Of a DNA stretch of 64,000 bases, positions 11,058-22,925 are shown one piece after another (the stretch's first letter is position 1; each line of letters opens with the position of its first letter). Under the pieces are notes generated by a model. The model saw only the letters and a list, made by a program, of their open reading frames with translations. It was not told where the DNA came from and did no database searches. The DNA is taken from the NCBI GenBank assembly GCA_958299035.1, contig CATQJL010000316.1:13796347-13860346 (forward strand), in the 5' to 3' direction. Source of the stretch: Cylicocyclus nassatus (Eukaryota > Nematoda > Chromadorea > Rhabditida > Strongylidae). The position numbers were made by a program, and so were the translations under genes.

Positions 11058-14000
11058 AAATCGAAGTCGTCAAAGTCAGTTTGGTTTCTAATGCGTCCTC
11101 TAATGCGTCCTTTGAATTTTCACCCCCCCCCCCGCATTGAAGTTCTTGTTTCCTGGAACATTGCCTGGATTGCTGCGCTCATCATTTTGAGCAATAATCG
11201 CCCAAGTTGGGAGAAAATCACTGCGAAAACATTGAAATAGAACAAGATGAACAAAAACGCACTTTTTTAAAGCTTATCAAATGTTTACCACAATCGAGGA
11301 ACTGAGCTTTCGGACGTTGTTTACGTTATAGACAGAAGCAAGATCTAAAGAAAAAACAAGAAATTTCCAAATACACTAGTTTACCATATTTCTCAGCCCT
11401 CCTTGTATTCTTTTAGCACCTAAGCAAACAGGCGCAGATACTTTTAGCGCACCCTGTAATCCTAAATTCCAAAGCAAAGATAGATATCATCCACTATACC
11501 TGTCTCACTGTTCTCAAAATAAAGATTATCAGAGCTCCATGCCGCATACATGTTTGTGGCTATTTCTACTGAAACATAGTTTAAATGCGCCACGCCTCCA
11601 GATATTTTGATTTTGCAGTCTGTATCCACGAAAAAACATTTCTTTTAAAAAAATTGCGATTCTTTTTCTATGAGATAGTTGCGCTGCTTCGCAGCGTCAC
11701 ACTTGTCCACTCGACATTTTTTTGCTCTTTCATAGCATTTTTGTTGCTCAGTTCCAATGCAGTAAGGCCATTATGTTTCGCTGCATACGCAACAATAGTG
11801 GTGTTGATACATACCGCGAATTACTTCAACAGACACAACTGATATGATAGTTAGGGCTTCCCCTCCCCCCTCACCGTTTAGGACTCCATCTTTCATCGGC
11901 GTCTGCCTACTGAGTATAGATGGCCACACCCATCCGCTGGAAATTTCCAAATCGATCCCTAGAAAGCCTTGGGGACACGCCCTTCTCAGTGCCGGAATCT
12001 ACGGATATCTCGACGGCATGTGTCCACGTATGTATGCCAACCGCGCTTCACTAAGCATAGGTTATTGATTGCTAATAACTTGTGGGGAAGAAAACTTACA
12101 AAAAAAGAGTACTATGCAACAACTTAAAGTTGAAGTCTTATTTTGCACATCAGAAACCACATCTCTTTCTTATCACGGTTAGGAGGAATATTCTACTTTT
12201 GCGGCTTAAATCAAACAATTTTTGACAAATCAGAAAATGAGAACACGAATTTGATTCTAGACTTTAGTGCCGGCTATGCCCCATTAATCAAGGATCAGCA
12301 ATGCCACACCAATTATGCAAGTAAAAGTCGAAGCTTAATGACAATAAGTGCTTCACGTAAGAAGCGTATCTACACTTTAAGCTTTTTACTTCCTTTTATG
12401 CTATTCGAAACAATGCCATTTCTATTTTTGACGCTTTAATCCATGTTTGTGACATTCATACAAATGTCTAGCCAATAGCTCTGTTAGCCAACCACTCGAC
12501 AATAAAAAAGCACTTGTACGATTGTAATAATGTCATAAAAAATAGGCAACCCTGTGTTGTCAAAATTAGCAGCTATGCACTCCCTGTGTCGTCAAAATTA
12601 GCAGCATTTCCGTAAAAAGGCTCGCACGTCCGATTTTAAACATTGCATATCTTTTTCCGAAGGTTCCTGTAAACAGAAACGAATCTAGCATTGTATAATA
12701 ATCCCCAGCTTCACATGTGTTTCGCAGAGCTTCGGCACTGGCCATTATGAAAAGCGTAGATAAACTTAAGTAATAATCTTCGTTTTCATCATTTTTTTCA
12801 ATGGAGAGACCGCTAAGTAATCACAAAGATGAACTTTACTTGGTTTGCAACTTACATGCACTGAAAATATAAATCATTCCTTACTGTAACTTCGCATCAG
12901 ACCAACTTACAAACCGACATATTAGCGAATTGTTATACGCGGCGACGAGGTATGATTGATACCTAAGAATGGCTTGAGCGACATGTTTGAGGTAGTTTTC
13001 GTGGCAGGAATGGTGTGTGAGCTCTTCAATATTTGGCTGTAAGCAATCTACTACATCAAAATTTCGAGATGTTCAGTTTTGCTTAGCCGCTGCCTTTAAT
13101 ACATTATGTAACAGGTGAGCGTACTCTAATATATGAATATATATATTACAAATTTGGAATAGTCTTGTAATAAATCTCATCTTCTAAGGCAGTTATCCAC
13201 TTTCTTCTATTTTGGTCGGCTGCTGACATTACCGTACCATCATCCATCTGATGATGTACTTCATTATACGTTTATAACGCCGCGTTTTGATGCGTGGCAG
13301 CAGTCTGTCCCTGTAGACGACGCCACGCAGTGGTACGCGGCAACCTGAACATCAGTTCTAGTGTGCCCATCTGTTCTGCGTCCTTATAATCAACTTAGGC
13401 ACAGTATCTCCATGTTGGCTCCGCAGGTTCAGAAAATTATTTCAACTTGTTTCATTTTTGTTTGGCACACATCTCAAATGTACTTTATTGTGCAAAGCGT
13501 TATCCTTCAATCAAAAATCAGAATTGTAAAAAACTCAAATAGTAACACTTGGAAAAATGTAATCATCACAAATTTTCCTCACTTTCCGTATTGAAGTTCC
13601 CATCAGTTTGGCTCACAAAATGTGGTGCAAGACTTTTGACCAACCTGGTATAAATAGATCTCACTTTAGGTACTCCGTTGACCCACGTTTTGAAGAGTCC
13701 GATAATTGATAATTATGTTCAGCCAAATTTTCCTTTTGTCTCTCATGCTGTGATCGAGTTCAAAGTCTTTGAGATGCGGCTTCGCCAGATGCTTAGCAAG
13801 ATAGATTCTAATCAGCATCAAGCGCGGGGTGCGGCAGACCACACTGGATCGTATTGAGAGGTCAGAGAGGGGAGGGAGTCGTAATTAACTTGATGCTGAT
13901 GTCAGCAATAAAATGATATGTGTTAACAAAGTCAGTCAAGCCATTATGCATAATACTAGGCTGATTTAAATGATCTGTCCGATTTGCGATTTCTTTCAAA

Positions 14001-15028
14001 ATCAACACTTTTGAACAAATTAAACTCTGTTGAATTAGGCGGTTAATGGCTATCACAAGCACTGTATGCCATGTAAGGAAGGCAAGCGAGAGAGAAGAGA
14101 AAATCTTTTTCAAATTCTGCAGGTTTTTTTTCAAAACCGTCCAGTTTGACTTACTACTGCTTCCAAATGAGGATGGGCGAACAGATTTGGCTGCCATCAT
14201 TAAGTAACCTATACTTCAGAGGTTCTTTCGCTGCTAAAGAAATTTCGAGTCACTTTTGCTGCATAGAAATTTTTGCGAGCAAATAAAAAAAATGATCATT
14301 TGAGCCTTCCTCTACATGCGAAAATATGCTGACTTTTTAATATTTGATTTTTTCTTGCTGTCGCAAACCAAGAAAGCCAAGTGTCCGATGGTCCCTGCTT
14401 GTTCTCGCTTTACTCTATCATATGCATTATTGAATGTATCACCTGTTGCTATATGTGGATTGTTGTCGCTTGTTAAATAACTGAGTTTGTTTAGTTTCAC
14501 GAATACTGCGGAAGTTCTCTTCATGAGAACTTTTTTTGGAAATGACTGCATTTTGGCATTTGCTTGGGAGCTTGAAATTTCATCACTGGAAAGTCGATTT
14601 GCCAAGCATTAGTGAGCAGTAGAAAGAGCAGGAAATGTTCTTCTAGATGATGTTTACGACAATGTCATAAGTGCAAAATCTTAAGAAAATAGCTGCGTTA
14701 AAATAAGGCAGTTGAAAATTGGACAGAACTTTTGAATCGGCCTAGTACAAGCAGCACACGGAGGTATTGATATAAGATCATTTACGAACAGTAAGCATAT
14801 AAAATGCCTACCAAACGTACAAATATCATTTTCGCGACTAGCATGTCAAAAACCCAAGTGGAAACTGAGGCTTTCAAAAATTTGGCCACTCAAGTGAAGT
14901 GGTTACTTTTGAACACGCTTGAGTTTTTTTTTTCGATACAAAAACTACTTTTTCATTGCCCACGTGAAAACTTAATTTCAAATAACAGCCAACTATGAAT
15001 TCGAGTGCAAGTCAAATTTCTCCACTCA
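11058..15028. other. About 4 kb without a recognised gene
   Basis: It holds an 11-base C run at 11123-11133, a two-copy tandem near 12551-12606 (CCCTGTG(T/C)(T/C)GTCAAAATTAG, about 37 bp apart) and the dispersed repeat at about 13315-13430 shared with 3404-3530. The open frames here have no recognisable features. Confidence 0.3.
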
Positions 15029-15490
15029 CAAGGAAAGGAAGGTTGGTCGAAGTGGCCTTTTGAAAAGGGATGCATACTATCTTGTAGAGCTTGGAGCGCT
15101 GATTCCAAATCTGCCTTCGCTATCTGCTGCGTGCTTCTGGGCGAGGAGTTATGAAGATTTTTGTGAGTAAAAAGTTGATTGCAAGACTAGTGTAAAATTA
15201 GTCGTAACATTTTTTTTCTAGGGCTTAACTGGTAATCGAGTCACTCAGTGCAACAAAGATTGTTTAAAATATACCGACTTGCTGCTGCCTCATTTGAACG
15301 CTAGGAAAAGGTTAAGACTGATTTTATAATAATTTTGCACTGAAATTTTTACTCACAAAATCCTTCATAACTCCTCGCTCAGAAGCCCGCAGCAGATAAC
15401 AAAGGTGGATTTGGAATCAGCGTTCCAAGCTCTACAAGTCAGTGTACATCACATCTCAAAAGGCCACTTCGACCAACCTTCCTCCCCTTG
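15029..15490. mobile_element. Inverted-repeat element, CAAGG family
   Basis: CAAGGAAAGGAAGGTTGGTC at the left and GACCAACCTTCCTCCCCTTG at the right are inverted. Both arms carry the CATAACTCCTCGC / GCGAGGAGTTATGA block and GATTTGGAATCAGCG. Confidence 0.85.
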
Positions 15491-15506
15491 TCAGAGCAGG
15501 CATATA

Positions 15507-16486
15507 TTAGGTCCTTGCCAAAGTTTTGTCAGTTTTTTCAATCCATCGGCAATCACGCTAGAATGAAGCTAAACAAAAACTTCAAAATGTATCCGATGCA
15601 GAATTTCCTCCTCTTTCCGGTCGCTAAATTCCCAGTGTGTTTCGTTGCGGAAGTGACGAGTTATTTGCTGCAAATACACTCGTTTTTACCATGTCCAAAT
15701 TTCGCTAATTTTCAAAATTTTTGTGTGAGACTTTCGAAGGAGCCCCAATAACCAGCAGATAGGGCTGACCTTTTGCCAACTTATGAAATTTTTTGTAGCC
15801 CTACAGCTTGTCTTTCAGAATTTCTACGATTTATTTTTTGAGGTGACGAAATTTTACATTCAGCCTGTTTTAACCTCGTAGAGCATAAAATGTTAAACAC
15901 TTCAGTCGCATTCGATGCAGATTCTTCTCCTCTTTCTAATACTTGTCTTTATTTGCCGAGACAGGCGAAATTTGTGGGGAAAATCGCAGTATTTCTCAAT
16001 TTCAGGAGTGCGCACAGGCGTAACCTATGTTTCAAAATCTTCATAATTTAAAGCGAAAATCGCTCATTTAATTTGTAATGGTAGCGGTAGAAATAATCAT
16101 ATGCTAAAACCTCAGTTTTCTGTAGGTTTTGCAGTGTTTGGTGCAATAACAGGTTATGCAATTTTTCCAAAACACAAGACTTTGAGAAAATTGCTTAGCA
16201 AAAATCTGGAAAAGCAGCTGATAAAAAGAAAAAATTGCATAATAGCTCCTTCGAAAGTCTTATACGAAAATTTTGAAAATTAGCGAAAGTTGGACATGGT
16301 AAAAACGAGTGGTTGTAATTTGCAGCAAATATCTCGTCACTCTCGCAACGAAACACAACTGGAATTTAGCAGCTGGAAAGAGGAAGAAATTTTGCATCGG
16401 ATACCTTTTGAAGTCTTTGTTTATCTTCGTTCTAGCGTGATTGCCGATTAATTGAAAAAACTGACAAAACTTTTGCACCGACCTAA
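15507..16486. mobile_element. Long-hairpin mariner-like element
   Basis: The TTAGGTCCTTGCCAAAGTTT and AAACTTTTGCACCGACCTAA ends are flanked by TA (15505-15506 and 16487-16488). The arms of about 230 bp pair over blocks such as GGCAATCACGCTAGAA and ACATGGTAAAAACGAGTG in inverted copies. No transposase is encoded. Confidence 0.85.
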
Positions 16487-16511
16487 TATTTTGCCACCTT
16501 GCCTCGCTATA

Positions 16512-17198
16512 CAGGGTGTCCCAAAAAAATGTATCGAACGTTTGATCGTTAATATCTCCCTTCCCAAGAAGTCTTTTGCCTTGCTTCAGGTACCGATCTG
16601 TAGAGCTGGCTTCAACTTAGCCCTGCATTATAGAACGAATCACTCATTTCTCTTCATTACTGTAGGATTGCGGTAGAAACTTCAAAGAGGGTTTTAAACA
16701 ATGAAAGGCCATATTTTGCCTCAGAAAAGAAACAAAACAGCTTGAAAGCTTTTACACTGGTCTAATTAGAATTGCTGATCATAACTGTAAAGTTTCCAAC
16801 TTATTATGATGCTTCATTGAAGATTTATGCCAGGTAAGAGGTAGCGGCCATTTTTTCAATATTCCTAAAAAGTGCGGTTACACCGTTCAGAAAGCTTCGT
16901 AATCTTGTGAATAGTTGAGTATTGAACTCAGCGTTCATAAAAACCCCATTACACAAGTTTTCACAATTTTTTGAAAAATTTTGAAACGGCAGCTTTTTTC
17001 ACATTAACACCATATGTTTCAAGTTTCTACCGTAATCCTACAGTAATGAAGAGAGATGAATGATTCGTTCTATAGTGCAAATCTAAGTTGAAGCCAGCTC
17101 TACAAAACGGTACCTAAAGCAAGGCAAAAGACTTCTTGGGAAGAGAGTTATTAACGATCAAACGTTCGATACATACTTCATACTTTTGGGACACCCTG
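16512..17198. mobile_element. Complete CAGGGTGTCCC-ended Tc1-like inverted-repeat element
   Basis: CAGGGTGTCCCAAAA and TTTTGGGACACCCTG end the element, with TA at 16510-16511 and 17199-17200. The inverted repeats run about 190 bp inwards, to CTACCGTAATCCTACAGTAA and its partner. The 687 bp hold no transposase frame. Confidence 0.85.
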
Positions 17199-17849
17199 TA
17201 TATTTAGTTGCACGTAAAACCCTATATCCTTCTGGAGGTAACGATATTGGATAAAATTCGTATTTGAGGAGAAAAAGGTCAGAGGCCTCAACATATAGAG
17301 AGCCTGGATGTGTGAATGCTTTGAAGGTAGGTTAATGGGATATGGAACAACCCTAAAAAGGTTTGACTGCCACGGCTTGTTTAAGGCTGTGCCATATTTC
17401 AACAGCTTACCTGCAAAAATACTCCTAACAAGCAATATATGCATCGGTAGCCCGAATCACGTGGTTTCACAGCACTAGTTAAAAACTGTTTCGTCTTCTA
17501 CATTCTGAATAACATTAGCTGAAGTTACAACCTTTGAAAGCAAAAAATGGAACAAATGAGATTTTTGCTGGCTCTTAATTTAGTAAATTGGAGGTTATTT
17601 GATATGAGATTCCCACAAAAGCAAAGACGAAGTAATGCTTTGCTTTGAATGCAAAAAGGTGTAGCCAATTGACCTTCAAAACGACAAAACGAAGTCTAAT
17701 CGTGTTTGAAAATGACCCTTTCGGTGTCCTCAATATTTGAAAACCTCAAAATTCGCGAATGCTTAGTCCACAGAGGGTATTTGACATACCAATAAAAATG
17801 TTATTTCATTATGCTCAGTATGGCCTCATGTTATGCATAACGGTAGGTA
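17199..17849. other. No recognised gene
   Basis: AT-rich unique-looking DNA between a transposon and a GC-rich palindrome. I see neither coding features nor repeats in it. Confidence 0.35.
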
Positions 17850-18270
17850 AGATGCTGCATGACGAAGGAGCAATATCTTTGGGCACGAACGCGTCTTTAT
17901 TAGCCGCAGAGCGCATGAGGGCCAGCATTTACAAAGTAGAGGATACAGACTCTTTCAATCTGAGTGTCACGGTCGACGCCGCCTCGCTTACGTCTCGCGC
18001 CGCGTTCGTTCGCCTGAAGCGGATTCGGTACTTTTCCATGCCTTACGTGGAAAATACCGTTTTATTACGCATCAATGGCTTACGTGCTTAGGAAGAACTC
18101 CCTCAACACGTTTGCGAACGCGTCGAGCGGCAAAAACGATGCGGCTGCGAGGACCCCAGCGGCGTTGACCGTGACACTTAGATTAAAAGCCCCTGTAAGC
18201 GCCCGCTCTACTAATGCTGCTTCCGCGCCTTTGTTGTGCATTAGTCTTCAGACGATAATATTGGGGTACC
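17850..18270. repeat. GC-rich palindromic repeat
   Basis: AATCTGAGTGTCACGGTCGA with the CG-rich block after it (about 17960-18010) recurs inverted at about 18140-18190 (GCGTTGACCGTGACACTTAG). The GC content is far above that of the flanks. The open frames at 17759-18290 are products of this repeat. Confidence 0.65.
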
Positions 18271-18740
18271 ACACTTTTACTCGATCCTGATTCTACTGAT
18301 CTACTGCCTTGAACTGTGGTAGAACATCGCTAACGTTTTTCGGATCTATATGGATCGGCGAAAGTGCGAAGGTAGAGTTATAAACCAGTAAGTTCGCTCA
18401 TGCAAGAAGAGAGCAATCAACACGTTGCATCTGTTACCACCACTATATTGTCGCATGCTCAAAACTTACAACTCACCAACATTTTCTAAGAAAACTCAGT
18501 ACGATGCCATTGGAGTTGTTGATCACAAACACCACAGAATGGCCCAGCGGGAAATAAAGAACAAGTAACTTGAGTGTTTTCTTTGTCCATCTATTGTCCG
18601 TTGAGATTGCTGGTCATTTTACTTGCATTATTCTGCATTAATCTAGTCTGGAAGAGCAGCAGCAGTCTTCTATTCTCCAAGATCAGCTGCTAATATTATA
18701 CAGAAAGGTTTTCGATAACGTGGTAAACGTTGTTTAAATA

Positions 18741-20653
18741 TTGGGCTGTCCCGAAATTAATGCCCGTTTTGAATTTCAACCGCAACAAGTCATCCACTTC
18801 TCATTTCTAAATAGGTTGCAAAGTACATTGGATAAAGCAAATCAAGCTCTACAAGAAAATTCTCTTGCTTTCGTAATAACTCTCATCCACCTCGAGTTTC
18901 GAGCCAAAAACTAAAAAGACTCAGCTGCCCGAAGAGTCGAAAAAATCGTAAATCCTTATAAAAATCTACAAAAATTCTTACTTGCTCGCGTAAACATATC
19001 CACATAAAACATCTATATACGCCTTTGCCGTATTTTTTCCTCTGTTAGAAATTAAGAAAACGGAAATTTTTGTGTTTGCCAAAGTGATGCTCTGCCGTTC
19101 CCACATAAGTGGTTGTTATACTACAAACCTGTAGAAGTATAAACATAAATTTCCAGCTCTCTACAAGCTTTAGTTCTCGAGAAATTTGAGTTTTAGTTTG
19201 GGTCGCCTAACTAGGGAAAGCTATATTCAGTATTTCTCGAGAACTAAAGCTTGTAGAGAGCTGAAAATTTGGGTATATACTTCTACAGGCTTGTGATATA
19301 CAACTACCCATATGGAGAAGGCATAGCATCACTTTGGCAAATGCATGAGAATTTCCGTTTTCTTGATTTCTAACAGAGGAACAAATACGGCAAAGGCGTA
19401 TATAGATATTTTATGTGAATAGTGTTTACGTGAGCAAGTTAGAATTTTTGTAGGTTTTTTATGAACGATTTACGATTTTTTCGATTTTTTGGGTTGCTGA
19501 GTCTTTTTATTAGGTTGGTCCGAAAGTTCTTGCGCATCATTTTCAAAAAATCATAACTTCCTTGCCACTCGATGGATTTCGTTGAAAATGCATCTGTTCG
19601 AAAAAGGAATCCATGCTCTTTACAACTATATCTTCGCCATATATCACTTTGAAAAACTTCGAGACTTACAAGCAATTGAAGGAAATCAGTCAAAATTAGC
19701 ATTTTTCGAGCTGGGTCACAAAAAATTCTGGAAATATTTTTATATGATAGAAAAAATTATGCTCATTACAATGGTGCCTTTCTAACATATAAAAACGAAA
19801 AAAATTGAGAGTTAGGAGCAAAGAAAAAGAATTTCTCCAGTCTTGCAATTTTTGAGCACGCTCAAAAAAGCCTAAAAACGTCACAGAAAAGACGGAAAAT
19901 TCATAAACATGGGTTTTGTGACCTTCTCTTTCTAGCTAAGGGATTTTTGTGCTAAGGGAAAGCAATTTTGTTTTTCGTAATTTTTTCGGATTTTCGAGCC
20001 TGTGTTTTTCACGAAAAACAAAATTGCTCTCCCTTAGCACAAAAATCCCTTAGCTTGAAAGAGAAGGTCACAAAACCCATGTTTATGAATTTTCCGTCTT
20101 TTCTGTGACGTTTTTAGGCTTTTTTGAGCAAGCTCAAAAATTGCAAAATTGATGGAATTCTCTTTATTTACTCCTAACTCTCGATCTTTTTCGTTTTGAC
20201 TCATGGAAAAAGTACCGTTGTAATGAGCATAATTTTCTCTATCATATAAAAATACTTTCAGAATTTTTCATGACCCAGCTCGAAAAATGCCAATCTTGAC
20301 CGATTTCATTCAACTGCTTCTAACTCCTGAAGTTCTCAAAAGTAATTCATGACGGAGGTAAATCTGTAAAGAACATGGATTCCCCTTTCGAATGGATGTA
20401 ATTTTAACGAAATTCATAGAATGGCAAGGAAGTTACGATTTTTTGAAAATGATGCGCAAGAACTTTCGGACCAACCTAATAGTTTTTGGCACGAAACTCG
20501 AGGTGGATGAGAACTGTTGCGAAAGCAAGGAGGCCGCCTTGTAAAGCTTGCTTTGCTCTATCGAATGGTTCTCTAACACCAATTTAGAAATGAGAAGCTT
20601 ATGACTTATTGCGATTCAAATTCAAAGCGGGCATTAATTTCCGGATAACCTAA
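18741..20653. mobile_element. Hairpin element (outer member of a nested pair)
   Basis: The ends TTGGGCTGTCCCGAAATTAA and TTAATTTCCGGATAACCTAA lie between TA pairs (18739-18740 and 20654-20655). The arms are inverted copies over nearly their whole length, meeting in a loop near 19197-19222. The right arm is split by the element at 19510-20479. Without that insert the element is about 941 bp. The right arm carries CTTTGCTCTATCGAATGGTT at 20551-20570. Confidence 0.9.
19510..20479. mobile_element. Near full-length hairpin mariner-like element, inserted into another hairpin
   Basis: TTAGGTTGGTCCGAAAGTTC and GAACTTTCGGACCAACCTAA end the 970 bp element, with TA at 19508-19509 and 20480-20481. Each arm is about 470 bp and pairs with the other along its length, leaving a loop of about 30 bases near 19985. 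No transposase frame exists. Confidence 0.95.
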
Positions 20654-20665
20654 TATTATTCTTCA

Positions 20666-22063
20666 TGTTGTGAGTAAGTTAGTAAGCCAATCGAGGTTAG
20701 TAGATTTATTAGTAAGTGGCGGCCTAACGTTTCGAACTATTCGTCTTCTTCAGAGGCCTCCTCCACCGCCGGTGCGCGGATGTTGAAGCGGCCGTCTTTC
20801 AGTGCCACTGATACCAATAATCATCAATAATAATCTTATATATAAAGCTGAATGTCTGTTTGTATGTATGTATGTCTGTATGTCTGTCTGTGTGTACGTA
20901 TGTTCCGAATAGAAAATTCCATTTCTGAACCGATCCGGACCAAACTTGGCACACATACACTTCGGGCCCCGGCGGGTGTCATAGGCTACTTTTCGTCATC
21001 GATCGATATCGATTTTATCGATTTTTTGCAAAATTTGAGCTACGGTGCTGGGAGTTGGCACAGGGGGGTAATCGAGCATGGGGATTCCGAATACAATATT
21101 GGTTTTCGGGATTATCGATTACTTTTATCGATTTTATCGATTTTTTGCAAAGTTTGAGCTACGGGGCTGGGAGTTCGCACAGGGGGGTAATCGAGCATGG
21201 GGATTCCGAATACAATATTGGTTTTCGGGATTATCGATTACTTTTATCGATTTTATCGATTTTTTTGCAAAGTTTGAGCTAGGGGGCTGAGAGTTGGCAC
21301 AGGGGGGTAATCGAGCATGCTGATCATCCCCAAGGGGGGTGATCAGCATGCTTGATTACACCCCTGTGCCAAATTCCAGCCCCCTAGCTCAAATTTTCAA
21401 AAAATCGATAAAATCGATAAAAGTAATGGACGATCTGAAAGCTAATATTGTATTCGGAATCCCCATGCTCGATTACCCCCTGTGCAAACTCCCAGCCCCG
21501 CAGGTCAAACTTTACAAAAAAATCGATAAAATCGATAAAAGTAATGGACGATCCTGAAAACTAATATTGTGTTCGTAATCAGCATGCTCAATTACCCCCC
21601 TGTGCAAAATCCCAGCCTCGCATGTCAAAATTTACAAAAAAACGATAAAATCAATAAAAGTAATCGATAATTCTGAAAACTAATATTGTATTCGGAATCC
21701 CCATGCTCACTTCCCCCCCCCCTGTGCCAACTCCTAGCCCTGTAGGTGAACTCTGCAAAAAAATCGATAAAAATCGGTAAAATCGACATCGATCGATAAC
21801 GAAAAGTGGACTGTGACACCCGCCGGGGCCCGAAGTGTATGTGTGCCAAGTTTGGTCCGGATACGGCGGAGCCGGGTAAGCCAGCTAGTCAATAATAATC
21901 ATTAATAATTATTGGTATCAGTGGCACTAAAGGACGGCCGCTTTCAACATCTGCGCGCCGGCGGTGGAGGAGGCCTCTGAAGAAGATGAATAGTTCGAAA
22001 CGTTAGCCGCCACTTACTAATAAATTTACTAACCTCGATTGGCTTACTAGCTTACTCACAACA
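20666..22063. mobile_element. Palindromic element with ribozyme-like terminal motif, carrying a Helitron-like insert
   Basis: The arms at 20666-20830 and 21895-22063 are inverted copies (GTGAGTAAG..AGTAAGCCAA at the outer end; CACTGATACCAATAAT at the inner end). Each arm has CTGAAGAAGA(C/T)GAATAGTTC followed by GAAACGTTA, facing outward. The loop region is occupied by the Helitron-like element at 20834-21888. The element may derive from a Penelope-like or retrozyme-like repeat; that is a guess from the CTGA..GA...GAAAC motif. Confidence 0.6.
20834..21888 (+). mobile_element. Helitron-like non-autonomous element with internal inverted tandem repeats
   Basis: It starts TCTTATATATAAAGCTGAAT, then ATGTCTGT-type microsatellite (20849-20893), and ends CGGCGGAGCCGGGTAAGCCA then GCTAG before a T. 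The flanks read A at the 5' side and T at the 3' side, as Helitron insertions do. CGGC-GGA-GCCG can form a short terminal hairpin. Inside are about three direct units of about 120 bp (TTTGAGCTA.GG..CTG.GAG) and then about four inverted units. No Rep/helicase frame is present. Confidence 0.65.
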
Positions 22064-22437
22064 TACTAACAATGCCGAGGTTAAGAAGGGAGGAAACTTG
22101 GAAATTATTCTTCATTTTGCTTAAGCCAGCTTTATGAAGGAAGACTTCATTAATCCCTTCAATTCGGGTAGATTCCGTCTTTAGAGACCTAGAAGTGAGT
22201 TTATCACTTTTCATCAAGCCTTCTATATCATTAGACACCTCCTCCACCTCCCTATTTGACTTATCCATTGTAGCGCAGACAAGTTGCTTAGTCAAATAGA
22301 TGAAGAATGAACACGTGTTTATCACAAGTGACTTGAAGCCGCTCTTACCATTTTGCGAGCTATAGATAGCTTGAACTATAGGTTGTCCCATAAGTATTTT
22401 CATTTTCGAGCTTCCGCTGTAATAAGTCAATAAACTA

Positions 22438-22925
22438 TTAGGTTGTCCCATAAGTTTTTTATTTTCTTCGCTGTGCTAAGTCGTACACTTCTTATTCTAA
22501 ACAGGCATCAGGATATCATTCGATAGAGCAAAGCAGGCTCTATAAAATGGCTTTATGCTTTTGCACCAGCTTCGATCCACCTCAAGTTTAAAGCCAAAAT
22601 CTAAAAAATTTCGGATGCTTAGAACTTAAGAATTTTGTATATCTTCGTTCCAAGTCCTACACATCTCTCTTTCGCTCACACATATACACTCCACATCAGG
22701 CACTCTATGTGTCAAGAAAACAAGAATTTCCATGTTTTTACCAAAATGATGTGGTGCTGTTCTTGCATTAATATTTGTATACTACCAGTCCTTGGAAGTA
22801 TGACCGTAAAATTCTAGCTCTCTAAAAGCACTGGTTTCCGAGAAATGCTGAGTTAAGCATGTAAAACTCGGGTGAAAAAAGCTAAAATCGATATTTCTCG
22901 GAAACTAGAGCTTATAAAAAGCAAG
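22438..22925. mobile_element. Left part of a hairpin element of the TTAGGTTGTCCC type
   Basis: The end TTAGGTTGTCCCATAAG follows a TA. A second copy of the same end (GGTTGTCCCATAAG at about 22381) lies about 60 bp upstream. The interior follows the same order as the left arm of 18741 (ATTCGATAGAGCAAAG, AAGTTTAAAGCCAAAATCTA, TTTCCGAGAAATGCTG). The right arm is missing after the loop region. Confidence 0.65.

Noticed and set aside
18075..18290. GC-rich open frames suggesting coding exons
   Set aside because: The DNA is an inverted repeat, and both strands have equal frames, so the frames reflect composition.
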